Assembly: GCA_902492545.1 (NCBI GenBank)
Contig: CABULX010000051.1
Coordinates: 1 to 15,994 of the forward strand
Direction of reading: 5' to 3'
Length of the DNA: 15,994 nucleotides
Source: an uncultured Collinsella sp.
GTDB taxonomy: Bacteria > Actinomycetota > Coriobacteriia > Coriobacteriales > Coriobacteriaceae
In this document: positions 6,851 through 14,367 of the stretch, one piece after another
How the letters are laid out: each line of letters begins with the position of its first letter
Numbering within the stretch: the stretch's first letter is position 1
Position numbers and translations under genes: made by a program
The notes under the pieces: generated by a model
Databases searched by the model: none
What the model was told of the DNA's origin: nothing
What the model saw: only the letters and a program-made list of their open reading frames with translations

Positions 6851-6919
6851 AAGTTGCGGTGAAATAGTTCCTGAAAAGCCCTTGCGGACCGTCAAACAAG
6901 TTCTATTCCACCGCAACTT
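6851..6919. repeat. Imperfect 20-bp inverted repeat, MITE- or REP-like
   Basis: Arms 6851-6870 and 6900-6919 (AAGTTGCGGTGAAATAG... and ...CTATTCCACCGCAACTT) pair at 17 of 20 positions around a 29-nt centre. It lies between the MATE gene and the adenosyltransferase remnant. No T-run follows on either strand, so it is not a typical terminator, and no target-site duplication is evident. It could be a small palindromic repeat or a degenerate terminator. Confidence 0.6.
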
Positions 6920-6956
6920 CCTTATGAGCTGTAGGTGTTGGCGGAAAACGAATCAA

Positions 6957-7204
6957 TTAGTATTCGATGCCTTGACGGGCTAGGAGGCCTTCGTCGAAGT
7001 AGTGTTTGACGGGGCGCATTTCGGTTACTAGGTCGGCAAGGTCGGCGAGGGGTAGCAAGCCGCGGCCGGGGAGCACGAGCTCCGTGGTGGCGGGCTTTAT
7101 CGCAATCAGTTCCTCGACATCCTCTCGCGCCCCAAAGCAGCCGTCGTCTTGCCCTTGCCGTCGCCTGTATAGATTTGAACCTTGCCGACTTACAGTGATG
7201 CCAT
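6957..7204 (-). pseudogene. Remnant of corrinoid (cob(I)yrinate a,c-diamide / cobalamin) adenosyltransferase, cobO/cobA type
   Basis: Read on the minus strand, an ATG (complement of 7202-7204) with AAAGGA upstream begins MASL, meets an in-frame TAA (7190-7192), then continues VGKVQIYTGDGKGKTTAALG, the N-terminal P-loop of CobO/CobA/BtuR enzymes. At about 7122-7132 this jumps, in another frame, to DVEELIAIKPATTELVL...ADLVTEMRPVKHYFDEGLLARQGIEY and a stop, the family's usual C-terminus. The middle part of the enzyme (about 100 residues, judging from the usual length of about 180-200) is missing. The intact enzyme transfers adenosyl from ATP to cobalt in corrinoids. One nonsense codon, one internal deletion and one frameshift make this a clear pseudogene. 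Confidence 0.88.
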
Positions 7205-7230
7205 CTCTGTCCTTTCGTGCCCGGCGTCGG

Positions 7231-7257
7231 TTTATCGTCGCTCGGGTTGGGTATTCT
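7231..7257 (+). promoter_or_regulatory. Possible ftsH promoter
   Basis: TATTCT (7252-7257) is a fair -10 element 40 bp before the preferred ftsH start. The candidate -35 (TTTATC at 7231, 15-bp spacer) is poor. The region sits between the dead adenosyltransferase gene and ftsH, so ftsH needs its own promoter here. Confidence 0.35.
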
Positions 7258-7296
7258 AGAAACCATTATCAACCCCAGTAGATGGAGTTCAAGCAG

Positions 7297-9189
7297 ATGG
7301 AGATGGATGACAACAAGCGTAGACGGAATATGATCCTCTACGTGCTCATCGCCTTCGTCGTCTACCTCGTGCTCTCGACCGTTCTGTTCCCCAACATCGG
7401 TCACACGCAGCAGATTACGAAGACCGATTACTCGACGTTTGTCAAGGCGCTCGATAAGAAGAGTGTCGACAAGGTCGAGTACAACACGGACGATTACTCG
7501 ATTTATTACACCAAGAAGGGCGAGGACGAGAACATCGCCTATAAGACGACCGGTGTGCCGAACGATGCGGGCTTTACCGATCGCGTGCTTGAGTCTGGCG
7601 CTTCGCTGGAGTCGGTCGTTCCCGATAAAAACTCGGGTTTGATGACCTACTACCTGCTCACACTCATTCTTCCCATGGCGATTTTCTTCCTCATCGGTTG
7701 GTGGCTCAACCGCCGCATGAAGAAGGCTATGGGCGATGACGGCCCGTCGATGAACTTTGGCGGCGGCGGTTTTGGCGGCGGCGGACTGGGTAAGTCCGGC
7801 GCGCGCGTGATCGCCTCCAAGGACGTGGGCGTGACCTTTAAGGACGTCGCCGGCCAGGAAGAGGCCAAGGAGTCTCTCAAGGAGGTCGTCGACTTTCTGG
7901 AGAAGCCGCAGCGCTACGAGGAGATCGGCGCCAAGCTGCCGCGCGGTGCTCTCCTTGTTGGCCCTCCGGGTACCGGTAAGACCCTGCTTGCCAAGGCTGT
8001 TGCCGGCGAGGCCGGTGTTCCGTTCTTTAGCATTTCGGGCTCTGAGTTCGTTGAGATGTTTGTTGGTCGCGGCGCTGCTAAGGTTCGTGACCTGTTTAAG
8101 CAGGCCAAGGAAAAGGCCCCGTGCATCGTTTTTATCGATGAGATCGATACCATCGGCAAAAAGCGTGATGGCGGCGGCTTTAGCGGCAACGACGAGCGCG
8201 AGCAGACGCTCAATCAGTTGCTGACCGAGATGGACGGCTTCGATAACCACAAGGGCATCGTCGTCCTTGCTGCCACCAACCGCCCCGACAGCCTTGACCC
8301 GGCTCTGTTGCGTCCCGGTCGCTTTGACCGCCGCATTCCCGTCGAGCTGCCCGATTTGACCGGTCGCAAGAATATCCTTGAGCTGCACGCCAAGAGCGTG
8401 AAGACCCAGCCGCCGATCGATCTGACCGCGATTGCCCGCGCCACGCCTGGTGCCTCGGGCGCCGATTTGGCTAATATCATTAACGAGGGCGCCCTGCGCG
8501 CCGTTCGCGAAGGTCGCAAGCGTGCAACCCAGGACGACTTCGAGGAGTCGGTGGAGGTCGTCATTGCCGGCCAACAGCGTAAGTCCACGGTGCTTTCCGA
8601 CCAAGAGAAGCAGGTCGTTTCCTACCATGAGATCGGCCATGCCATTGTTGCCGCTCGCCAGAAGGGCTCTGCGCCGGTCACGAAGATCACCATCGTTCCG
8701 CGCACGAGCGGTGCCCTGGGCTACACCATGCAGGTCGAGGAGGACGAGCGCTTCCTGACCACGCGCCAGGAGGTCCTGGATAAGCTCGCCGTCTACTGCG
8801 GTGGTCGCGCGGCCGAGGAGCTCATCTTTGGCGAGATGACGACCGGTGCCGCCAACGATATCGAGCAGGCCACCAAGCTCGCCCGCAACATGGTGACGCG
8901 CTTTGGTATGTCCGACGAGTTTGGCATGATGGCGCTCGGTACCGTCCAGAATGCGTACCTCAACCAGGATACGTCGCTCACCTGCGCCCCCGGTACGGCC
9001 GAGCGTGTGGACGCAATTGTCGCCAAGTTGATTGAGGATGCGCACGACCGCGCCCTGCAGATCCTCAAGGAAAACAAGTTCAAGCTCCACGAGCTGGCTC
9101 GTTATCTGTACAAGAAGGAGACGATCACGGGCGAGGAGTTCATGAATCTCCTCACGCGCGAGAACCCGCTGATGCCCAAGCAGCAGTAA
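7297..9189 (+). CDS. ftsH: ATP-dependent zinc metalloprotease FtsH
   Basis: FtsH is a membrane-anchored AAA+ protease that extracts and degrades misfolded or short-lived membrane and cytosolic proteins as a hexamer. In the 630-aa form there are two membrane helices (about 12-31 and 115-137) around an extracytoplasmic domain, and a Gly-rich linker near 152-168. The AAA module has Walker A GPPGTGKT (222-229), Walker B around CIVFIDEID (276-284) and the arginine-finger region LLRPGRFDRR. The M41 protease has the zinc motif HEIGH (444-448), with third ligand Asp521 in GAANDIEQAT. The start at 7297 is preferred because GGAG lies 9 nt upstream. ATG 7282 is in frame, adds five residues and lacks a ribosome binding site. 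A strong terminator follows, so ftsH is probably monocistronic. Confidence 0.97.
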   Translation: MEMDDNKRRRNMILYVLIAFVVYLVLSTVLFPNIGHTQQITKTDYSTFVKALDKKSVDKVEYNTDDYSIYYTKKGEDENIAYKTTGVPNDAGFTDRVLESGASLESVVPDKNSGLMTYYLLTLILPMAIFFLIGWWLNRRMKKAMGDDGPSMNFGGGGFGGGGLGKSGARVIASKDVGVTFKDVAGQEEAKESLKEVVDFLEKPQRYEEIGAKLPRGALLVGPPGTGKTLLAKAVAGEAGVPFFSISGSEFVEMFVGRGAAKVRDLFKQAKEKAPCIVFIDEIDTIGKKRDGGGFSGNDEREQTLNQLLTEMDGFDNHKGIVVLAATNRPDSLDPALLRPGRFDRRIPVELPDLTGRKNILELHAKSVKTQPPIDLTAIARATPGASGADLANIINEGALRAVREGRKRATQDDFEESVEVVIAGQQRKSTVLSDQEKQVVSYHEIGHAIVAARQKGSAPVTKITIVPRTSGALGYTMQVEEDERFLTTRQEVLDKLAVYCGGRAAEELIFGEMTTGAANDIEQATKLARNMVTRFGMSDEFGMMALGTVQNAYLNQDTSLTCAPGTAERVDAIVAKLIEDAHDRALQILKENKFKLHELARYLYKKETITGEEFMNLLTRENPLMPKQQ

Positions 9190-9215
9190 CGCCGCGGCCG
9201 AGCCAGTAAACGCCG

Positions 9216-9254
9216 ACGCCCCATTTGAGCAGCTTTCTCAAATGGGGCGTTTTG
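9216..9254 (+). terminator. Rho-independent terminator of ftsH
   Basis: A perfect 14-bp stem (9216-9229 with 9237-9250, ACGCCCCATTTGAG and its complement) closes a 7-nt loop and runs into TTTT. It is strong and ideally placed 26 bp after the ftsH stop. Confidence 0.92.
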
Positions 9255-9270
9255 CTTGAGAGGGATGGAA

Positions 9271-9726
9271 ATGAAGATCGTGGTGAGCGCCTGCTTGATG
9301 GGCGAGAGCTGCAAGTATAACGGGCTCGATAACTACCACCGCGCGTTGGTCGAGGCTTGCGAGCGCACGGGGACCGAGGTCCTCCTCGTGTGCCCCGAGG
9401 TCTTTGGCGGCCTGCCCACGCCGCGCAAGCCGTCCGAGATTGTGAACGGCGAGGTTCGTACCTGCGAGGGCATCTCGGTTGATCGCGAATTTCGCCTGGG
9501 TGCCCAACGTGCGCTCGATATGTGCGAGCAGGCGGGCGGGCCGGAAGAGATCGCCGCGTGCATCCTGCAGGACCGTAGTCCCTCGTGCGGCGCGGGTCGC
9601 ATCTACGACGGTACCTTTAGCGGTACGCTCACCGCGGGCAACGGCGTCTTCGTTGATCTGTTGCTGCGTCACGGCTATCGCGTTATACCAGCTTGCGAGT
9701 TCGACCCCAGCATGCTGGAGCAATAA
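9271..9726 (+). CDS. DUF523 family protein
   Basis: This is a 151-aa cytosolic protein of the DUF523 family, whose function is not established. Hallmarks are the N-terminal SACLMGESCKYNG (conserved Cys pair at 8 and 14), VCPEVFGGLPTPRKPSEI in the middle, and ILQDRSPSCGAGRIYDGTF near the C-terminus. The invariant cysteines and the SPSCG motif suggest a metal or Fe-S site, but that is inference. The ATG at 9271 is chosen because AGAGGG lies 6 nt before it. ATG 9265 and TTG 9256 are in frame but overlap the ribosome binding site and the ftsH terminator. The nearest promoter would have to overlap that terminator, so the gene may depend on readthrough or a weak promoter. Its length is normal for single-domain members of the family. 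Confidence 0.9.
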   Translation: MKIVVSACLMGESCKYNGLDNYHRALVEACERTGTEVLLVCPEVFGGLPTPRKPSEIVNGEVRTCEGISVDREFRLGAQRALDMCEQAGGPEEIAACILQDRSPSCGAGRIYDGTFSGTLTAGNGVFVDLLLRHGYRVIPACEFDPSMLEQ

Positions 9727-9768
9727 AAAACCACCACAAGGGCACTGCTCCCTTGTGGTGGTTTTGGG
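9725..9768. terminator. Bidirectional terminator between the DUF523 and dehydrogenase genes
   Basis: A perfect 16-bp stem (9727-9742 with 9750-9765) has a run of A on its left and T on its right, so a T-tract follows the hairpin on both strands. It overlaps the DUF523 stop codon and serves both convergent genes. Confidence 0.93.
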
Positions 9769-9774
9769 CTAGGC

Positions 9775-10857
9775 CTAGAGCGTGTGGCCGTAGGCGTTGG
9801 CAGCCTTGATGGCGGCGGCGAACTTTTCGTCGGTGAAGGGCTCCGGGTTGCCTTGCTTCCACTCGTTGGTGGCGTGTGCGTATTCGCACAGGGCAGGGAT
9901 GTCGGCCTCGGAAAGTCCGACCTGCTCAAGCGTTACGGGCAGGCCCATCTGCTTGTTAAAGGCGGCGTAGCGTTCAAGGCTCTCGGTATCGCCCGTATAG
10001 GCAAACAGCACGAGCACGCCCAGGCTCACGACCTCACCGTGCAGATAGGTTCCCTCGCGCGGAATGCTGCACGTCGCATTGTAGAACGCGTGCGCCACGC
10101 TCGAGTTGTAGTAGTAATCGTTTTGGTTGGTCAGGTTCGAGACATAGCCCGTGTTGACCACGATGTCGAGCGCGATCTGCTTGACGGCCTCGCTCGACAG
10201 ATTCCGGCGCACGTCCTCAAGACCCTGGACGCCATAAGTAAACAGCGGCTCGGAGCAGGTGTGGGCGAGTGCCAGGCCAAGACCGGCGGTATGCTCCAAA
10301 TTACCGGCGCTCGTGGCGTATTCGACCTCGGGCTGCTTGGACAGGGCATCGCCCACGCCGGCCCAGAAGTACTCCGCCGGAGCTTCGGCGATAATCTTGG
10401 GGTTGATGAAGATATGCGCAGGTCGGTTGGGGTACGAATATCCCTCGAGCGAGCCGTCGTCGTTGTACACGACGGCAATGGCGGTCGCGGCCGAGCAGTT
10501 GGAACAGATCGTCGGGACGGTGAAGACGATCTTCTTGAGCTCGATGGCTGCGGTCTTCACGGTGTCGAGTGCCTTGCCGCCGCCACAGGCGATAAGCACG
10601 TCTGCCTGCTGGCAAGCGGGGGAGTTCACGACCTTGGCGATATTGGCGCGCGTGCTGTTGGTGCCGTAGACGCGCGTCTCCAGAATCTCGACGTCGGTGC
10701 CTGCCAGCGCAGCCTCGATGCCCGGCAGCGCCGCAGCCAGGGCTCGCTTGCCGCCGATGATGGCGACCTTTGTCGCTCCGTACTCTGCCAGCGCGGCGGG
10801 CAACTCGGTAAAACAATCCTCGCCAACGGTGTAGTCGCTCATTCCAATCGTGCGCAT
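9775..10857 (-). CDS. Iron-containing alcohol/glycerol dehydrogenase-like protein
   Basis: This 360-aa protein belongs to the iron-dependent alcohol dehydrogenase superfamily, nearest the GldA branch (COG0371). The N-terminal half is a Rossmann-like NAD(P)-binding domain with CGGGKALDTVK (91-101). The helical C-terminal half carries the metal ligands Asp170 (GVGDALS), His256 (SVAHAF) and His273 (YLHGEV), spaced as in GldA. The usual GldA signature STDAPCSALSV is replaced by SNCSAATAIAV, so the substrate may not be glycerol; other secondary alcohols or a polyol phosphate are possible. I therefore give no gene symbol. The start is set by AGAAGG 5 nt upstream (complement of 10863-10868). It is transcribed divergently from ileS and ends at the shared terminator, and is probably monocistronic. 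No other glycerol genes are present. Confidence 0.87.
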   Translation of the reverse strand: MRTIGMSDYTVGEDCFTELPAALAEYGATKVAIIGGKRALAAALPGIEAALAGTDVEILETRVYGTNSTRANIAKVVNSPACQQADVLIACGGGKALDTVKTAAIELKKIVFTVPTICSNCSAATAIAVVYNDDGSLEGYSYPNRPAHIFINPKIIAEAPAEYFWAGVGDALSKQPEVEYATSAGNLEHTAGLGLALAHTCSEPLFTYGVQGLEDVRRNLSSEAVKQIALDIVVNTGYVSNLTNQNDYYYNSSVAHAFYNATCSIPREGTYLHGEVVSLGVLVLFAYTGDTESLERYAAFNKQMGLPVTLEQVGLSEADIPALCEYAHATNEWKQGNPEPFTDEKFAAAIKAANAYGHTL

Positions 10858-10875
10858 AGCAACCTTCTTTCGTTC

Positions 10876-10905
10876 GATAAAGTGCTTTCAGGTATTTTGC
10901 TCCAA
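10876..10905 (-). promoter_or_regulatory. Predicted promoter of the dehydrogenase gene
   Basis: On the minus strand TTGGAG (complement of 10900-10905) and TTTATC (complement of 10876-10881) are separated by 18 bp, upstream of the ribosome binding site. Both hexamers are moderate matches. Confidence 0.4.
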
Positions 10906-10978
10906 GAGAAGGTCCACAGCCGCGAGAAATTTCGAACGTATAAAACCAGTGTTGAGGGTTTTTCGCCGGCGCTGAACG

Positions 10979-10987
10979 TGCTAGCAT
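10979..10987 (+). promoter_or_regulatory. Predicted extended -10 element for the ileS T-box transcript
   Basis: TGCTAGCAT (10979-10987) reads as an extended -10 (TGn plus TAGCAT). The expected start near 10994 is just before the conserved T-box 5' region. The -35 (TTTTTC at 10959) is poor, which is common with extended -10 promoters. Confidence 0.45.
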
Positions 10988-10993
10988 ACTCCG

Positions 10994-11300
10994 CATAAGC
11001 GTTGATGGGGACGAGTAGTCGGCCGTCCGCATGCTACAGAGAGCGGGGAGCGCTGAGAACCCGTGCATGCGACCGATGAAAATCACCCCGGAGCTGCGGT
11101 CCCAACGGACGTGCCGCGCAGGTTCGTCTTAGTAGACATCGCCGAGATGGTCGTCGATACAGACCAGCCGAGTAACGGATGCGAGCGCGCGGCGACGCGA
11201 GCGAGGGCATCTAAGCTGGGTGGTTAAGCGAAGAGCTTTTACGGACAGACTGTCCGTTTTGTGGCGCTTCGTCCCAGCTTGTAGGGACGGGCGCTTTTTT
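10994..11300 (+). promoter_or_regulatory. T-box riboswitch (tRNA-Ile sensing) controlling ileS
   Basis: The leader shows T-box hallmarks in order: GATGGGGACGAGTAGT near 11003, AGAGAGCGGGG with GCTGAGAA in Stem I, and a specifier loop GAAAATCACC whose codon ATC (11082-11084) means isoleucine. CCGGAGCTGC follows, then a TTAGTAGACATCGCC segment, and the T-box bulge TGGTT (11221-11225), which can pair with the ACCA end of uncharged tRNA. The antiterminator pairs 11213-11220 with 11273-11280 (AAGCTGGG/CCCAGCTT) and 11226-11230 with 11265-11269. The competing terminator uses 11270-11275 and 11284-11289 (CGTCCC/GGGACG), extended outward, and ends in six T (11295-11300). The switch is therefore transcriptional: uncharged tRNA-Ile lets polymerase reach ileS. 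A side hairpin (11241-11257) lies within the antiterminator domain. Confidence 0.94.
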
Positions 11301-11343
11301 GGTGCCCAGAGGGCGTGCGCGCCCATGACAAGAAAGGGGTACC

Positions 11344-14145
11344 GTGGCAAACGAGTACAAGCAGACGATGAATCTGCCCAAAACCGGATTTCCCATGCGT
11401 GCCGGTCTTTCCAAGTCCGAGCCAAAGCGACTTAAGGACTGGCAGGACAACAAGGTCTACGAGCAAGTTCTAAAGAAGAACGAGGGTCACAAGAAGTTCG
11501 TGCTGCACGACGGCCCTCCGTACGCCAACGGCCCGATCCACATCGGCCACGCCATGAACAAGATCTCCAAGGACATGATCAACCGTTACTGGATGATGCA
11601 GGGCTATGAGGTTCCCTATGTTCCCGGTTGGGACTGCCACGGTCAGCCGATCGAACATAAGGTCGAGGAGAAGCTCGGCACCGAGAAGTTCAACCAGACC
11701 TCCACGGCTAAGATCCGCGAGCTTTGCAACAAGTTCGCTGTCGAGAACATCGAGCTCCAGAAGGCTGGCTTCCGTCGCCTTGGCGTGCTTGGCGACTGGG
11801 ACAACCCGTATCTGACGCTCTATCACCAGCATGACGCCGCCGACATTGAGGTCTTCAAGGCCATGTTCGACAAGGGCATGATCTATCGCGGCCACAAGCC
11901 CGTCCACTGGTGCAAGCACTGCCACACCGCGCTGGCCGAGGCTGAGATCGAGTACTCCGACGAGACGAGCCCGTCCATCTTCGTGCGCTTTGAGATGACC
12001 TCCAAGCCCGCCGGTCTCGAGAACTTCGACGGCCCGGTCGACTTTATCATCTGGACGACCACGCCGTGGACCATCCCCTCCGACCAGGCAGTTTCCCTCA
12101 AGCCCGGCGCCGCCTACGTCGCCGTTGAGCACGACGGCCGCGCCGAGGTCATGCTCGAGGACCTGGCTCCTAAGTGCTGCGAGGAGTTTGGCTGGGAGTA
12201 CACTCCGGTTATGGTCGACGGCAAGCCCTATGTGGTTCCCGCCGAGACCTTCCACCACATCCACTACAAGCAGCCGATCTTCGACGGTGTCGAGGGCGTG
12301 GCGCTGCTGGCCGATTACGTCGGTGTCGATGACGGTACCGGTATTGTCCACAACTCGCCCGGCCACGGCGTCGACGACTACTTTGCCTGCCTCAAGGAGG
12401 GCATCACCGACATCTGCATGCCGGTCGATGACGACGGCAAGTTCTACACCGGCGAGGAGTTTGGCACCGGTGGCCCCTTCAGCGGTATGGACACCGATGA
12501 GGCCAACCCGCACATCATCGAGTTCCTGCGCGAGCGCGGTACCCTAGTCCTCGAGAAGAAGATCACGCACAGCTATCCGCACTGCTGGCGTTGCAAGCAC
12601 CCGGTGCTCTTCCGTGCTACCGACCAGTGGTTTGTCTCGATGGACAAGACCGGTTTGCGCGAGCAGGCTGGCAAAGAGGTCCGCGAGAACGTCAAGTGGT
12701 ATCCGGCCCACGCGGCCAACCGCATCGGCGCCATGGTCGAGCAGCGTCCCGACTGGTGCATCAGCCGTCAGCGCAACTGGGGCGTGCCTATCCCCAGCTA
12801 CACTTGCGCCGACTGCGGCGAGAAGGTCATGAACGACGCCACGCTCGACGCCGTCATCAAGCTCTTCCACGAGAAGGGCTCCGACGCCTGGTTCACCGAC
12901 GCTCCCGAGAGTTACCTGGGCGAGGCTTGCGTTTGCCCCAAGTGTGGCGGCCATCACCTCAAGGCCGATAAGGACATTCTCGACGTGTGGTGGGACTCCG
13001 GCGTGTCCTGGAAGGCCGTCTGCGAGTATCGACCCGAGCTTGAGTACCCGGCTGACGTGTATCTCGAGGGCTCCGACCAGCATCGCGGTTGGTTCCAGAG
13101 CTCGCTGCTCACCTCGGTGGGTGCCAACGGCCATGCTCCGTACAAGGCGGTCGTCTCGCAGGGCTTCACGCTCGATGGCCAGGGCCGCAAGATGTCCAAG
13201 TCGCTCGGCAACGTCATCGACCCCAACAAGGTCTGCGACGAGATGGGCGCTGACATCATCCGTCTCTGGGTTGCCTCCGTCGACACCAGCTCCGACGTCT
13301 CCATCGACCATGAGATTCTCGCTCGTACGTCCGATGCCTATCGTCGTTTCCGCAACACGCTGCGCTTCTTGCTCTCCGAGCTCGAGGGTCAGTTTGAGCC
13401 CGAGACCGACGGCGTCGCCTTTGCCGACCTGCTGCCGCTCGACAAGCTCATGGTTGCCCGTCTGACCCAGGTCCAGGCCGAGGTCGACGACGCCTACGCC
13501 AGCTATGAGTTCCCGCGCGCCTACCGTGCGCTCTATGACTTCGTGGTTACCGAGCTTTCCAACGTGTATCTCGACGCCCTGAAGGATCGTCTGTACTGCG
13601 ACAAGCCCGGCTCGCTCGAGCGCCGGAGTGCCCAGACCGTGCTGGCCGAGCTCTTCTCGATGCTCATGCGCGACCTGCAGCCGATCCTGTCCTATACCGT
13701 CGACGAGGCCATGGCATATGCGCCCGCCGGCTGCGTCGATCACCAGAAGTACGCCGCGCTGCTCGATTGGTACAAGTCGCCCATCACGGTCGACGAGGCC
13801 AATGAGTTTGAGGGCGTGCTCGAGGCTTCGCTCGAGCTCCGTAGCGCCGTGACCAAGGCCCTTGAGGATGCCCGTTCTGCCGGCACCTTCACTAAGAGCC
13901 AGCAGGTCCGCGTCAAGGCGGTCGTTCCCGCCGAGATGTACGCGCTGCTGACCGGTGATAAGGCCGTCGATCTGGCCGAGTTCTACATCGTCTCCGATGT
14001 TGAGCTGACTCAGGGCGAGGAGCTCTCTGTCTGCATTGATGCTGCCGAGGGCGAGTGCTGCGACCGTTGCTGGAACTATCGCACCACCGTCGGCGAGTAC
14101 AACGGCCATGCGCATATTTGCAAGCGCTGCGCCGATGCTTTGTAG
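11344..14145 (+). CDS. ileS: Isoleucyl-tRNA synthetase
   Basis: IleRS is a class I aminoacyl-tRNA synthetase that charges tRNA-Ile in the cytosol and hydrolyses misacylated Val-tRNA. The 933-aa protein has HIGH (66-69) within PYANGPIHIGHAMNK, KMSKS (616-620), the CP1 editing domain between them (WTTTPWTIPSDQAVSL near 238), an anticodon-binding helical domain, and a C-terminal zinc finger with Cys906, Cys909, Cys926 and Cys929. Length and zinc finger match the common bacterial type of E. coli (938 aa), the type usually sensitive to mupirocin, as opposed to the eukaryote-like form. The GTG start has AAAGGGG upstream at about 4-5 nt. Expression is gated by the T-box leader. A 15-bp palindrome overlaps its stop codon. 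Confidence 0.98.
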   Translation: MANEYKQTMNLPKTGFPMRAGLSKSEPKRLKDWQDNKVYEQVLKKNEGHKKFVLHDGPPYANGPIHIGHAMNKISKDMINRYWMMQGYEVPYVPGWDCHGQPIEHKVEEKLGTEKFNQTSTAKIRELCNKFAVENIELQKAGFRRLGVLGDWDNPYLTLYHQHDAADIEVFKAMFDKGMIYRGHKPVHWCKHCHTALAEAEIEYSDETSPSIFVRFEMTSKPAGLENFDGPVDFIIWTTTPWTIPSDQAVSLKPGAAYVAVEHDGRAEVMLEDLAPKCCEEFGWEYTPVMVDGKPYVVPAETFHHIHYKQPIFDGVEGVALLADYVGVDDGTGIVHNSPGHGVDDYFACLKEGITDICMPVDDDGKFYTGEEFGTGGPFSGMDTDEANPHIIEFLRERGTLVLEKKITHSYPHCWRCKHPVLFRATDQWFVSMDKTGLREQAGKEVRENVKWYPAHAANRIGAMVEQRPDWCISRQRNWGVPIPSYTCADCGEKVMNDATLDAVIKLFHEKGSDAWFTDAPESYLGEACVCPKCGGHHLKADKDILDVWWDSGVSWKAVCEYRPELEYPADVYLEGSDQHRGWFQSSLLTSVGANGHAPYKAVVSQGFTLDGQGRKMSKSLGNVIDPNKVCDEMGADIIRLWVASVDTSSDVSIDHEILARTSDAYRRFRNTLRFLLSELEGQFEPETDGVAFADLLPLDKLMVARLTQVQAEVDDAYASYEFPRAYRALYDFVVTELSNVYLDALKDRLYCDKPGSLERRSAQTVLAELFSMLMRDLQPILSYTVDEAMAYAPAGCVDHQKYAALLDWYKSPITVDEANEFEGVLEASLELRSAVTKALEDARSAGTFTKSQQVRVKAVVPAEMYALLTGDKAVDLAEFYIVSDVELTQGEELSVCIDAAEGECCDRCWNYRTTVGEYNGHAHICKRCADAL

Positions 14146-14175
14146 GTTACGGCGTTCGTAGAACGCCGTAACCTA
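14143..14175 (+). repeat. Perfect 15-bp palindrome overlapping the ileS stop codon
   Basis: TAGGTTACGGCGTTC (14143-14157) and its exact complement (14161-14175) flank a 3-nt loop. The first three bases are the ileS stop codon. No T-run follows, so it is more likely a 3'-end stabilising hairpin or repeat than a stand-alone intrinsic terminator. Confidence 0.75.
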
Positions 14176-14185
14176 CCGACGCTGC

Positions 14186-14284
14186 AAACGCCCCTAAGCG
14201 GCAATCTGACGTTCAATCGTCGGTCGCGTACCAAAGTACGCTTCCCTCCTCTTTCACGTCACCTTGCTCGCTTAGGGACGTTTT
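14186..14284. repeat. Large structured element downstream of ileS
   Basis: Two arms, 14186-14212 and 14256-14283, can form about 24 bp (5 + 9 + 4 + 6) interrupted by one mismatch, one bulged base and a 2x2 internal loop. Inside lies a perfect small hairpin, GCGTAC-CAAA-GTACGC (14226-14241). The right arm ends in TTTT. No ORF fits. It may be a dispersed palindromic repeat, a structured RNA, or part of the transcript end of ileS; I do not recognise it as a named family. Confidence 0.55.
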
Positions 14285-14335
14285 CGCTGTTGGTGACGAT
14301 AACGCGGCGTTTCCATTGCTGGAGCTAGAGGCTTT

Positions 14336-14362
14336 CTTTCGACTTGCGTTTTTAGTCGAAAG
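14336..14362 (+). repeat. Small hairpin before the main terminator
   Basis: CTTTCGACT (14336-14344) and AGTCGAAAG (14354-14362) are exact 9-bp complements around a T-rich 9-nt loop. It immediately precedes the stronger terminator and may be a secondary terminator or a remnant. Confidence 0.5.
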
Positions 14363-14367
14363 CTATT

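Noticed and set aside
6922..9090. 722-codon open frame on the minus strand opposite ftsH
   Set aside because: It is antisense to a gene with every FtsH motif, and its translation is low-complexity (Leu/Val/Gly/Asp). It is a shadow of GC3-biased codons. Only the short adenosyltransferase remnant at its far end, in other frames, is real.
9784..10998. 404-codon plus-strand frame opposite the dehydrogenase gene
   Set aside because: The minus strand encodes a full metal-dependent dehydrogenase with correctly spaced ligands. The plus frame also runs through the promoter region and lacks family features.
12544..14115. Long minus-strand frames opposite ileS (also 11470-12513)
   Set aside because: They are mirror images of ileS codon bias, with no recognisable domain and no ribosome binding site.
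14186..14284. tRNA or other known small RNA
   Set aside because: It has no cloverleaf, no T-loop GTTCRANNC in the correct position and no known small-RNA consensus. I keep it as an unnamed structured element.
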